Source: an uncultured Lachnospiraceae bacterium
GTDB taxonomy: Bacteria > Bacillota > Clostridia > Lachnospirales > Lachnospiraceae
DNA: 11,657 nt
Reading direction: 5' to 3'
Assembly (NCBI GenBank): GCA_900555195.1
Contig: USKC01000069.1
Span: 1 to 11,657 of the forward strand
Below, one piece after another: positions 1 through 6,527 of this stretch. Under the pieces are notes generated by a model that had not been told where the DNA came from, searched no databases, and worked only from the letters and a program-made list of their open reading frames with translations. Both the position numbers and the translations under genes were made by a program. How positions within the stretch are numbered: position 1 is the stretch's first letter; each line of letters opens with the position of its first letter.

Positions 1-44
1 CAGACTCTGCAGAAAGCATCACCGGGGAAACAGGAGGAATCTAC

Positions 45-359
45 ATGCGGGAAAGGGAAGAAGGAATCAGGGAGCAGGGCCATGGGGCTTCACTGGCGCC
101 TGTAGCCTGGAAAGCCAATGAAATGCGCCTGTGGCTGAAAGAACGAATGGTGACGCATGTGAGAGATGCCGCAGAAAAGCTGACAGACTTTGAGATTCAG
201 ATGGTATTTGCCGGAATCTTTTATGGACTTTCGATTCCGGAGGCGGCAGAATCTGCGGGAATATCCCGGCTGCAGGCTGCGTCTGCTTACACATATGCCC
301 GGAAGAAAATGCGGAAAGAACTGGGGGCAGAAGAAAAAGGAGATGTCTTCTGCCTTTGA
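45..359 (+). CDS. small helix-turn-helix (sigma region 4-like) protein
   Basis: A 104-aa protein. AGGAGG at 32-37 sits 7 nt before the ATG, which supports this start, although the frame is open back to the window edge, so a longer 5'-truncated gene is possible. Residues about 45-95 (LTDFEIQMVFAG..., GLSIPEAAESAGIS, AYTYARKKMRKEL) have the look of a sigma-70 region 4 or similar helix-turn-helix: a recognition-helix pair followed by a basic helix. The first 40 residues are polar and match nothing I know. Small proteins of this kind are common in integrative elements of Firmicutes, where they act as accessory regulators, but no target can be inferred here. Its 3' end faces the convergent MerR-type gene 48 nt away. 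The HTH reading is moderate; the function is unknown. Confidence 0.6.
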   Translation: MREREEGIREQGHGASLAPVAWKANEMRLWLKERMVTHVRDAAEKLTDFEIQMVFAGIFYGLSIPEAAESAGISRLQAASAYTYARKKMRKELGAEEKGDVFCL

Positions 360-407
360 AAATTTATCTCCTGTCAGCCGGTGGGGGATCCGTAATTTTT
401 AATGTAA

Positions 408-1208
408 TTACCGGCTTACAGGGAAATAGACTTCCGTTTCCCAATCCTCAGGCGAAAGATGATCAAACTGCGTTTTTACATAGATTTCATAAGGTGCGCC
501 GGCCCAGGAATAGCCGTTTTCGCTGATCCATGCAGTCAGCGCTCCATATGCATCCGGCAGAGAAGAGTAGGGGCCTTTGTGAACCGTTTTGGCACACAGC
601 TGGCCTTTCATGACCTTATCTGCCTTTTCCTTTTCACGGATTCCTACAATTAATTCAATATCCGTGCTTTCTGGTTTAAATTCGTCATCATAATATACGG
701 CCCCCCGCATGCCGTCCGGTGTCAGATGTTCCTTTGCCATACGTTCGTACAGCGAACTGTAGTAAGTGCCAAAGTCCTTTACCCCCATTACCTGACGGCT
801 GGCAAGGACAATCCGGTCCGGTGCCGTTGTTACTGTAATTTCATAATTTTTCTGGTATGCCATAATGTCACCTGTCCTCTCAAAATCCTGAAGGTGGGCT
901 GATAATTCATTGATGATCAGTTCCATTTCCTGTTTCTGTGTTTTCAGTTTCTCTTTTTGCTGGCACAGCTTAGAAAAGAGTACTCTGTTATCTCCGCATT
1001 CGAGAAGCAGCCGAATGTCTTCAAGGGAAAAACCATATCGCTTCATGCGTCCAATCAGCAGCATTTTTTCTACCTGCTGCTGACCGTAATAGCGGTAGCC
1101 GCTGAAGGGATCGACTTTCAGCGGGGCAAGAAGGCCGATCCGGTCATAGTGGTGCAGTGTCTTGATACTTACCTGGCATATCCTTGAGAATTCGCCTACT
1201 GTAAACAT
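408..1208 (-). CDS. MerR-family regulator with GyrI-like effector-binding domain
   Basis: A 266-aa transcription regulator. The N-terminus (MFTVGEFSRICQVSIKTLHHYD) is a classic MerR winged helix-turn-helix, and the region through residue about 70 includes the GYRYY wing motif. A helical linker spans about 75-110. The C-terminal half, about 120-266, resembles the GyrI/AraC effector-binding fold of BmrR-type proteins that sense small, often cationic, molecules. I chose the ATG at 1206-1208 because GGAGG lies 7 nt upstream and the protein then starts at the conserved MFTVGEF; an in-frame ATG 18 codons earlier falls inside the promoter. The protein probably controls its own promoter (1251-1281). 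No efflux pump or other obvious target gene is beside it, so the ligand is unknown. The family call is secure. Confidence 0.93.
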   Translation of the reverse strand: MFTVGEFSRICQVSIKTLHHYDRIGLLAPLKVDPFSGYRYYGQQQVEKMLLIGRMKRYGFSLEDIRLLLECGDNRVLFSKLCQQKEKLKTQKQEMELIINELSAHLQDFERTGDIMAYQKNYEITVTTAPDRIVLASRQVMGVKDFGTYYSSLYERMAKEHLTPDGMRGAVYYDDEFKPESTDIELIVGIREKEKADKVMKGQLCAKTVHKGPYSSLPDAYGALTAWISENGYSWAGAPYEIYVKTQFDHLSPEDWETEVYFPVSR

Positions 1209-1250
1209 CTTTTTTCCTCCTGTGGGTGTTTTCGATTCGAATCTGAATTC

Positions 1251-1281
1251 AGTATACGCCATGACCTAAGGGGAGAGTCAA
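1251..1281 (-). promoter_or_regulatory. MerR-type promoter with 19-bp spacer
   Basis: On the minus strand, TTGACT (1276-1281) is followed after exactly 19 bp by TATACT (1251-1256). The spacer is too long for ordinary sigma-A promoters but is the hallmark of promoters that MerR-family activators untwist. The spacer also carries an imperfect dyad (TGAC...GTCA at 1262-1280), the expected operator. It lies 43 bp before the regulator's start codon, so autoregulation is the natural reading. Confidence 0.8.
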
Positions 1282-1294
1282 CAGGATTTTAAAG

Positions 1295-1344
1295 CATGAT
1301 GTAATTTATAAAGGGTGGATTACACCACCGAAAATTACATCATG
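1295..1344. repeat. 13-bp perfect inverted repeat with nested stem
   Basis: CATGATGTAATTT (1295-1307) is repeated exactly in inverse orientation at 1332-1344. Inside it GGTGG (1314-1318) pairs with CCACC (1325-1329), so transcript or single-stranded DNA could fold into one long hairpin. It lies between the divergent MerR promoter and tnpV. No T-run follows on the plus strand, so it is not a standard terminator. It could be an operator or the remains of an element end. Confidence 0.7.
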
Positions 1345-1449
1345 ACTGCGGCTCATTTGTGGCGAATGAAAAGACAGTTGTGATGAAGAAGGGATGCCCT
1401 CACACCTACTCGCACCTGCCAACCACACATTCCCACAAAGGAGGCAATT

Positions 1450-1803
1450 ATGGAACTGACCTATACACAATGCGGGGACTATCTGATTCCCAACCTCGTA
1501 TTGTCAGACACAAAGGAGTACCATATCGGCAAATATGGCCGGATGCGCCGTGCCTATCTGAAAGACCACCATCCGGCCCTTTACAGTACCCTGCTGCTTA
1601 CAGAAAAGCTCTTTCCCCATTTGGCGGAGATTGACGCTGCCTGCAAAAACCGGCTAGAGATTATTGAAGCGGAGATGATGCGCCGGGAAGGCGTGACCGA
1701 GGCACTGAAAGCCGACAATCAGATGGAGTGGGTGCGACGGATGAATAGCATCCACAGCCGGGCCGAAGAAATTGTCCTGCATGAACTTGTGTATGCGGAA
1801 TAA
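1450..1803 (+). CDS. tnpV: TnpV family transposon-encoded protein
   Basis: A 117-aa protein opening MELTYTQCGDYLIPNL, followed by IGKYGRMRRAYLKDHHPALY and a helical C-terminal half (residues about 65-117). This is the pattern of TnpV, a small protein of unknown role first seen in the Tn4451/Tn4453 clostridial mobilizable transposons and now common in Firmicute mobile elements. The length is full for the family. The start is supported by AAAGGAGG at 1437-1444, 5 nt before ATG. No TnpX-type large serine recombinase is present in the window, so if TnpV once belonged to such a transposon the partner is gone or lies outside. A hairpin terminator follows directly. Confidence 0.85.
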   Translation: MELTYTQCGDYLIPNLVLSDTKEYHIGKYGRMRRAYLKDHHPALYSTLLLTEKLFPHLAEIDAACKNRLEIIEAEMMRREGVTEALKADNQMEWVRRMNSIHSRAEEIVLHELVYAE

Positions 1804-1809
1804 GCAGTA

Positions 1810-1854
1810 ATGCCCTCACAGCAAGCCTTATAAGCCTGCCGTGAGGGCATTTTG
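1810..1854 (+). terminator. rho-independent-like terminator after tnpV
   Basis: ATGCCCTCAC (1810-1819) pairs perfectly with GTGAGGGCAT (1841-1850), and TTTTG follows. It begins 6 nt after the tnpV stop and ends just before the stop codon of the convergent pseudogene. The T-run is short but lies on the plus-strand side. Confidence 0.65.
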
Positions 1855-1856
1855 CG

Positions 1857-2704
1857 TTATTTCAGCAACTTCCAGTATCCTTTGCGGTCGGAACCGATGC
1901 GCTCAATCAAGCCAGCCCCTTTGAGCATTTTTAATCTAAGCGACACGGTTTTCCGGCTCAGAGACAGGTTTTCGGCAAGGAAAGTCGTTGTGTATGCTGG
2001 ATCGACGGCAAGGAGATTCAGAATTTTCAGTGATGTCTCATCCAGCGTATCTGTCACCTTATCTGTTACCTTTTCTGTCACCCTGCCGGTAACAGAACGG
2101 ATGACCCGATCTTCCGGTGCGGTGAATTTTATCATAATGTCACCGGGATTGATGGTATATTCCGGCTGTGGTACGCCGTCCTTTTCACAAGCAGAGCAGA
2201 TTTTCTCAATGCCACGTCCCCAGCTCTCAATAAAGCCCGCCAGATAGAACACATGGGCAATGTTGGGGTTGTAGGGGCTGGAAGCGTGCTTGTTCATCAG
2301 GTTTTCCAGCGTCCAGTTTTCCGGCAGGCATCCGCAGTTGGCGATGTACAGCTTATCTTCGTACACACTGATTTGGATCGGCACGCCGGATTGATACTGC
2401 TTGTGGCACAGGGCGTTCAGCAAGGCTTCCCGCAGGGCTTCCTCCGGCACAAAGTACCGCTCAATCCGCTGCATCCCCTCATAGGTGATTTTGGCTCTCA
2501 TGTACTTGAGGTACACCAGTTCCACGATCTTGTCGATCTGTTCCAGAATGGAGCCGTGGATTTCATCCTGATACAGCAGGTCGGCATCCGTCTCGAAGTA
2601 GCCGATTTTCACATACGCGCCCAACTGCCATTTCTCTGGGTCTTTGCTAAACAGGAGCATGGCCGCGTTGGTCAGATACGGGCCGTTCATCAGATGGAAT
2701 TTCC
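1857..2704 (-). pseudogene. 5'-truncated ATP-binding (RecG/AlbA_2-like) regulator
   Basis: This is the C-terminal two thirds of a protein of the family annotated as AlbA_2-domain ATP-binding protein or RecG-like regulator. Recognisable homology begins at KFHLMNGPYLTNAAMLLF, near position 2700. A GHKL-type ATPase domain follows, with an EALREALLNAL helix, an IANCG turn and a GFIESWGRGIEKI glycine loop. After it come a VT-rich linker (VTGRVTEKVTDKVTD) and a winged helix-turn-helix (AENLSLSRKTVSLRLKMLKGAGLIERIG) to the natural stop. The N-terminal AlbA_2 domain is missing, and the frame runs upstream only into a truncated recombinase gene read in another frame. There is no ribosome binding site and no proper start (in-frame ATGs at 2729 and 2690 are unsupported). 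I treat it as a pseudogene; the upstream limit is approximate. Confidence 0.8.
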
Positions 2705-3039
2705 CCGTCTGAAAAGATATATGGGACATAGCTGTCTGATGTTTTGGGGCAGCCCGGCATAAAAACACGGTAACCTTTATACTGGAGATACCGCAGGAAT
2801 TTACGGAGATAACTCACCTTGTCGCTGACCGTTTTGGCTGCGTTTGTCTGGCGGATTTCTCTGATCCATCGATTCACTGCCGCTTCTGAAATCACATTTG
2901 TATTTTCTTCCGCCAGCGATAAATCGAAGGAAAGCAATACTCTGCGTGTATTCCGCAAGGTGTCCCCATTGACAGTACCCTGATTGATTTTCAGGTATTC
3001 TTCCAATTCGTTTTTGAAAACGGACTGAAACTCCTTCAT
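2647..3039 (-). pseudogene. truncated second tyrosine recombinase (N-terminal domain only)
   Basis: The ATG at 3037-3039 overlaps the stop of the preceding recombinase as ATGA, the usual coupling of tandem recombinase genes in Firmicute elements. Residues about 1-100 form a SAM-like core-binding domain (NTRRVLLSFDLSLAEEN, SDKVSYLRKFLRYLQYKGYR). Residues SDSYVPYIFSD are the familiar entry into the catalytic domain. There, about 2690-2705, homology stops, and the frame continues for some 17 unrelated codons to a stop inside the neighbouring ATP-binding gene. All catalytic residues (R, K, HxxR, H, Y) are absent, so it cannot recombine DNA. In an intact element this would be a recombinase of about 300-340 aa. 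Confidence 0.82.
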
Positions 3040-4007
3040 GACAGGGGGCACCTCCCTTCAAGGAAAGCGGCGAATGTGCCCGCCGCCTCCATGACCGGGA
3101 GGGCGTACCCCCGAAGCTGCTCCAAATCCAGCCGGGCATAGGAACGGATGGCGTTCTGGTCTGTATGCCCAAGAGTTTTCCTTACCACTTCATAAGGGAT
3201 GTTGTCATTGACCATAGAGCTTGCAAGGGATGAGCGGAATGCATGGGGTCCCTGTTTTCGCCCGTCAGGGTCAATTCCGGCTGCCGCTATGGCAGTCCTT
3301 ACAATCTTAGTGATTGCCTGAACAGAGATATGGCTGTAAGGCGGGACAATGCGCAGGAACACATATGGACTGTCATAGTCGGCACGTTCTTCCTGTAAAT
3401 ATCTCTTTAAAGCGTCTTTTACATCTGGAACCATGGGAAGTTCAATGGCAATGCCTGTTTTGTGCTGCGTAAGCCGGACTAAATTCCCTTCAAAATCCAG
3501 TTCCTTAAACGTCATGGATGAAATATCGCCACTCCTGATTCCAAGGCGTGTCGCAAGGAGCAGGGCAGCGTAGTCACGTTTCCCATGCGGAGAATCCTGG
3601 TCAACACTGTTTTCAATCTTCAGAATTTCCTCTGCCGTGTAAACAGAGGGATACGGCTGCGGCCTTTTAAACAGAGGGACGACACCGCTGTAATCCCTGC
3701 CGGTATATCCGGAATGATAAGCATACCGGAGAAAAGTGCGGATATGTGAAAAATACCACCTGCTGCGGATTCTCAGGCAGGCAGCCCCTATATTGTGGGC
3801 ATCCATTTCCTGTGGCTTTAAACAGCCTGTTTCAGTTACGGCGGATAAAAAGTAATGGCCGATCTTGTCATGGAGATGGATGGTGCTTTCCCGCAAACCT
3901 CTGTGCCGCCCATCTTCAAGATATCCCACAAGGAAAGCGTCCATCTCTGGATTCAGTTCCTGATACCCGCTTGATATTAGTTTGTTTTCATTTGTCTTTT
4001 GCTTCAT
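3036..4007 (-). CDS. tyrosine recombinase / integrase
   Basis: A 323-aa, apparently complete site-specific recombinase. Residues 20-110 form the N-terminal core-binding domain (ESTIHLHDKIGHYF, RTFLRYAYHSGY). The catalytic domain follows, with all signature residues visible: R158 (LGIRSGD), K183 (QHKTG), H255 and R258 (HAFRSS), H281 (LGHTD) and the nucleophile Y290 (SYARLD). The start is fixed by AGGAGG 8 nt before the ATG. The stop overlaps the start of a second recombinase gene by ATGA, which recalls tandem-recombinase elements such as the recombinase-in-trio (RIT) type. Because the second gene is truncated and any third is gone, mobility of the original element is doubtful. The protein itself may still be active on its own sites. 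A 9-bp inverted repeat overlaps the ribosome binding site and may limit translation. Confidence 0.93.
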   Translation of the reverse strand: MKQKTNENKLISSGYQELNPEMDAFLVGYLEDGRHRGLRESTIHLHDKIGHYFLSAVTETGCLKPQEMDAHNIGAACLRIRSRWYFSHIRTFLRYAYHSGYTGRDYSGVVPLFKRPQPYPSVYTAEEILKIENSVDQDSPHGKRDYAALLLATRLGIRSGDISSMTFKELDFEGNLVRLTQHKTGIAIELPMVPDVKDALKRYLQEERADYDSPYVFLRIVPPYSHISVQAITKIVRTAIAAAGIDPDGRKQGPHAFRSSLASSMVNDNIPYEVVRKTLGHTDQNAIRSYARLDLEQLRGYALPVMEAAGTFAAFLEGRCPLS

Positions 4008-4008
4008 G

Positions 4009-4042
4009 GTTAAAGCCTCCTGTTTTCTTTAGTGGCTTTAAC
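4009..4042 (-). promoter_or_regulatory. hairpin over the recombinase ribosome binding site
   Basis: GTTAAAGCC (4009-4017) and GGCTTTAAC (4034-4042) are perfect 9-bp inverted repeats with a 16-nt loop. The AGGAGG of the recombinase gene (plus positions 4016-4021) lies partly in the stem, and the start codon follows one base later. A transcript could hide its own ribosome binding site; alternatively this is a repressor operator. Confidence 0.5.
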
Positions 4043-4060
4043 TGTATCATGTGGGGAAAC

Positions 4061-4143
4061 ATTATCCGAGAAGATTTTTTCGAAAGCCTTTTAGATTAGT
4101 GTTATTTGAGAATTTCTTCAGATAATTGAAAATCTCGGATAAT
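4061..4143. repeat. 11-bp inverted repeat flanking an AT-rich spacer
   Basis: ATTATCCGAGA (4061-4071) and TCTCGGATAAT (4133-4143) are exact inverse copies 61 bp apart, with a third, partial CTCGGATA at 4161-4167. The spacer is AT-rich. The position, between the recombinase gene's 5' end and oriT, fits a recombinase binding or crossover region or an element end, but this is inference from location. Confidence 0.55.
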
Positions 4144-4174
4144 GCGCCCTATCCCAGAACTCGGATAGGGCGCA
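4143..4174. repeat. 12-bp perfect palindrome containing the nic core on both arms
   Basis: TGCGCCCTATCC (4143-4154), an 8-nt loop, and GGATAGGGCGCA (4163-4174). The right arm read on the minus strand is the oriT nic core. No T-run follows on either strand, so a terminator is unlikely. Confidence 0.8.
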
Positions 4175-4204
4175 CTTACTCACCACCTGCTAAAGCAGGC
4201 GGTG
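4163..4204 (-). other. oriT: origin of transfer, oriT (IncQ/MobQ type)
   Basis: Read on the minus strand, an inverted repeat of CACCGCCTGC, loop TTTA, and GCAGGTGGTG (9 of 10 pairs, plus 4181-4204) is followed by AG and then TAAGTGCGCCCT (4167-4178). The layout, a hairpin followed a few bases later by the nic sequence, is that of RSF1010-like and Gram-positive MobQ origins of transfer. By analogy the cleavage falls between 4167 and 4166 on the minus strand. The cognate relaxase gene starts about 300 bp away. The relaxase-bound 5' end points left, so the recombinase side would enter the recipient first and mobA last. Confidence 0.85.
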
Positions 4205-4509
4205 GTAGCCCTCCCGTTGGTCGGGCACGTGCGCTCTCCGAGGGGGATTGCGGCGTCTGCGGACGCCGCTGGACGATGCCACAGCCCGGTCAGCGATGCT
4301 GTCATCGTCCATGCAGATGGCAAGTTGTTTCTGCATTGGAAGCCTCTTCCTCATCTGCCTGCGCAAACCTGCCACCGGCAGCTTCACGCAGATAGCGGGA
4401 TGTAACGATTCGTTACACCCCTCTTTGGGGGCGTCGCATTTCACGACGTACCTCTTACGAAAAAGGGGTGAACAATTCTAGCACTCCTTTAGAAAGGACA
4501 AGGTGATTT
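4205..4509. other. structured non-coding leader between oriT and mobA
   Basis: I see no convincing gene in these 305 bp. Perfect short stems are packed together: CGGCGTC/GACGCCG (4251-4268, loop of 4), GGACGATG/CATCGTCC (4271-4310, with an inner ACAGC/GCTGT), TGTAACG/CGTTACA (4401-4417) and CGTCG/CGACG (4432-4448). They could be binding sites for accessory relaxosome proteins or a structured mobA leader. The stretch is GC-rich like mobA. Confidence 0.5.
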
Positions 4510-6201
4510 ATGGCAATTTACCATTTGGAAGCCAAGATGGTCAGCCGGGGCGCGGGCCGCTCCGCTGTGGCCGCCTCGGCCTATCTGAGCTGTTCCCGGA
4601 TGCTCAACGAGTACGACGGGGTGCAGCATGACTACACCCGAAAACAGGGCCTTGCCTGGCAGGCGGTGTTCCTGCCGCCAATGGCTCCCCCGGAATGGCA
4701 GGACAGGGAGAAACTTTGGAACGCCGTGGAGGAAGCGGAGAAAACCAAGGACAGCCGCCTGGCACGGGAGTTCGTTGCCGCGTTACCCATCGAACTGTCA
4801 CGACAGCAGCAGATTGAGCTTTTGCAAGATTTTATCCGGGAGCAGTTCGTGGATGAAGGTATGTGCGCTGACGTTGCGATCCACGACACCGACGGCCACA
4901 ATCCCCACGCCCACATCCTGCTGACGGTACGTCCGTTGACCGAAACAGGCGCATGGCAACACAAGACTGAAAAAGAATATCTCTGTGTCAAGGACGGCGA
5001 GGAACGCGGCTTCACCGCCTCTGAGTTCAAGGCCGCGCAGGCCGAGGGCTGGGAGAAGCAGTACCCCTACAAAGTTGGCAAAAGGAAGGTGTATATGGCT
5101 CCATCCGCAGCCCATGCGCATGGCCATGTTCGTGTGGACAAACACCCAAAAAGCACCCGGTACGGCAGGCAGAACCCCATCTCTGCGCAGTGGAACAGTG
5201 AAGAACAGCTGCTCGTCTGGCGCGAGGCGTGGGCCACGGCAGCGAACCGCTGTCTGGAGCTGGCCGGTCATGCGGAACGCATTGACCACCGCAGCCATGC
5301 CGAGCGTGGCCTGGAGGAACGGCCCACCATCCACGAGGGCGTGGCAGCTCAGGCGTTGGAGCGGCGCGGCATCATCTCTGACCGTTGCGAACTGAACCGG
5401 CAGATCAAGGCCGACAACGCCCTGCTGCGAGAACTGAAAGCGGAGGTCAAAAAGCTGGCCGCTTTGGTTGCCCACACCGTGCCCGCCGTAGCGGAGCGTC
5501 TGGAAAAATTACGCAGCGGGATTTTAATTTTCTGTTATCAGCTGTCCCACATCCGTGTGGGCCAGAAACAGTATCAGGAAACCCTCAATGTGTACCGGTC
5601 CCAGATGGCGAGGTATACCGGGCTGGTACAGCAGATCAAGGACAAGAGCAAGGAGCGCAAAGCCCTGTTGACCGAGAAGAAAACCCTGCCTGCCCGGAAG
5701 ATTTTCAAGCATAAGGAGCTGGCGTCCAAAATTGCAGAGCTGACCGAGGATTTGGAGGAACTGCGCTCTGAAAAAGCGTTGCTGCTGAAGCACTTGGATT
5801 ACGCCGAGGATGCCGAGGCCGAAACCTTCCGCAAGGATATTTCCGCACTAGAAGCCAGCCTGCAAAAGCTGGAGGCACAGGAACAGAAATATTCCGTTGA
5901 ACTGGAGACGGTATTGCAGGAATACGCCGGGGTAAAAGCGCAGTCCACCGGGCTTGACCCGGTTGAATTGTACGAGGCGCGGCATGCTATCCGATCCGGA
6001 TATGAAGCTGCCGTCAATGAAAAATTGGAGCAGGCGTATGGAGATAAGTATTCTCCCCTGCGGTGGATGGAAGCGAAGCGGGCACAGGCGAAGCTGACCA
6101 ACGATTCCATGGAGGAATATGCTGCCCGCAAACTGGCGAAGCAAAAGTACAAATCTATGTCACAGCCCATCCGCGGGTGGAAGCAGGAGCAGGAACGATA
6201 A
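4510..6201 (+). CDS. mobA: MobA/MobL family relaxase (MobQ)
   Basis: A 563-aa DNA relaxase that would nick oriT and stay covalently bound to the 5' end during conjugative mobilization. The N-terminus shows the MobQ pattern: MAIYHLEAKMVSRGAGRSAV, with the presumed catalytic tyrosine Y25 in ASAYLS. The metal-binding three-histidine motif HNPHAH is at 130-135 in a beta strand (ILLTVRP). The relaxase domain ends near residue 230. Residues about 285-480 are Lys/Glu/Leu-rich and predicted coiled coil, with no primase domain such as RSF1010 MobA carries. The length is normal for Gram-positive members. A weak AAGGTG lies ahead of the ATG. There is no mobB or mobC-like gene beside it and no type IV secretion genes, so a helper conjugative element would be needed. 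GC content is clearly higher than in the cargo to its right. Confidence 0.94.
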   Translation: MAIYHLEAKMVSRGAGRSAVAASAYLSCSRMLNEYDGVQHDYTRKQGLAWQAVFLPPMAPPEWQDREKLWNAVEEAEKTKDSRLAREFVAALPIELSRQQQIELLQDFIREQFVDEGMCADVAIHDTDGHNPHAHILLTVRPLTETGAWQHKTEKEYLCVKDGEERGFTASEFKAAQAEGWEKQYPYKVGKRKVYMAPSAAHAHGHVRVDKHPKSTRYGRQNPISAQWNSEEQLLVWREAWATAANRCLELAGHAERIDHRSHAERGLEERPTIHEGVAAQALERRGIISDRCELNRQIKADNALLRELKAEVKKLAALVAHTVPAVAERLEKLRSGILIFCYQLSHIRVGQKQYQETLNVYRSQMARYTGLVQQIKDKSKERKALLTEKKTLPARKIFKHKELASKIAELTEDLEELRSEKALLLKHLDYAEDAEAETFRKDISALEASLQKLEAQEQKYSVELETVLQEYAGVKAQSTGLDPVELYEARHAIRSGYEAAVNEKLEQAYGDKYSPLRWMEAKRAQAKLTNDSMEEYAARKLAKQKYKSMSQPIRGWKQEQER

Positions 6202-6205
6202 CGCG

Positions 6206-6242
6206 AAAGGCGGCGCAGCCAACAATGGGCTCCGCTGCCTTT
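6206..6242 (+). terminator. hairpin after mobA, possible terminator
   Basis: AAAGGCGGCG (6206-6215) pairs with CGCTGCCTTT (6233-6242) with one mismatch, and inner AGCC/GGCT extends the stem. It starts 4 nt past the mobA stop. The downstream bases are AT-rich but lack a clean T-run, so efficiency is uncertain. Confidence 0.5.
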
Positions 6243-6445
6243 CATAATTGTAAATGTTTTAGTTCCTGTTGTTTCGTTTAGAAGGTAATCACAAGCGGTA
6301 GCATGAGATGTCATCATGTATGCGTTAAGGATATCGCGCGGGATTTTAAGTGTCTCTAACAGTTTTCAACATCCGTTCAGTCGATATGAAAAGCGGACTT
6401 TCCGCCGATATTTGCCGTTAAGCACGCAAAAGCATCCTCATTACA
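6243..6445. other. intergenic region between the mob module and defence cargo
   Basis: No credible gene is seen; the only open frame lacks a ribosome binding site and family resemblance. Base composition changes here from GC-rich to AT-richer, so the boundary between the mobilization module and the cargo probably falls in this stretch. A small stem GCGG/CCGC lies near 6401. No attachment-site repeat was recognised. Confidence 0.4.
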
Positions 6446-6474
6446 TTGACTTTCTTATGTGCTACCCGTATAAT
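6446..6474 (+). promoter_or_regulatory. near-consensus sigma-A promoter for the AbiEi-like gene
   Basis: TTGACT (6446-6451), a 17-bp spacer and a perfect TATAAT (6469-6474). Transcription would start near 6481 and leave a short leader before the AbiEi-like gene. It is the best promoter match on the right side of the window. AbiEi proteins usually repress their own promoter, so this is a likely operator site. Confidence 0.8.
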
Positions 6475-6527
6475 TATTTTATGAAGTTGCATCACAAGCC
6501 GAATCCGTGCGGAAGGTTGGTGAAAAT

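Noticed and set aside
1..105. Open frame from the left edge (frame 1) ending at 103-105
   Set aside because: Short, no recognisable family and overlapped by the helix-turn-helix gene, which has a good ribosome binding site; it could be the tail of an upstream gene but nothing supports it.
376..416. Inverted repeat AGCCGGT/ACCGGCT with inner GTAATT/AATTAC as a terminator between the convergent genes
   Set aside because: The stem is short with a 27-nt loop and overlaps the MerR stop codon; a terminator role is not convincing.
4181..4204. IS200/IS605-like end hairpin
   Set aside because: The stem looked like a single-strand transposon end, but the adjacent TAAGTGCGCCCT and the nearby relaxase explain it better as part of oriT, and no TnpA or TnpB gene is present.
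4190..4444. Minus-strand 84-codon frame and overlapping plus-strand frames upstream of mobA
   Set aside because: No ribosome binding site or family resemblance; open frames are expected in this GC-rich, palindrome-filled stretch.
4798..5475. Minus-strand 225-codon frame inside mobA
   Set aside because: It is antisense to well-recognised relaxase sequence and has no family resemblance; a by-product of GC-rich codon use.
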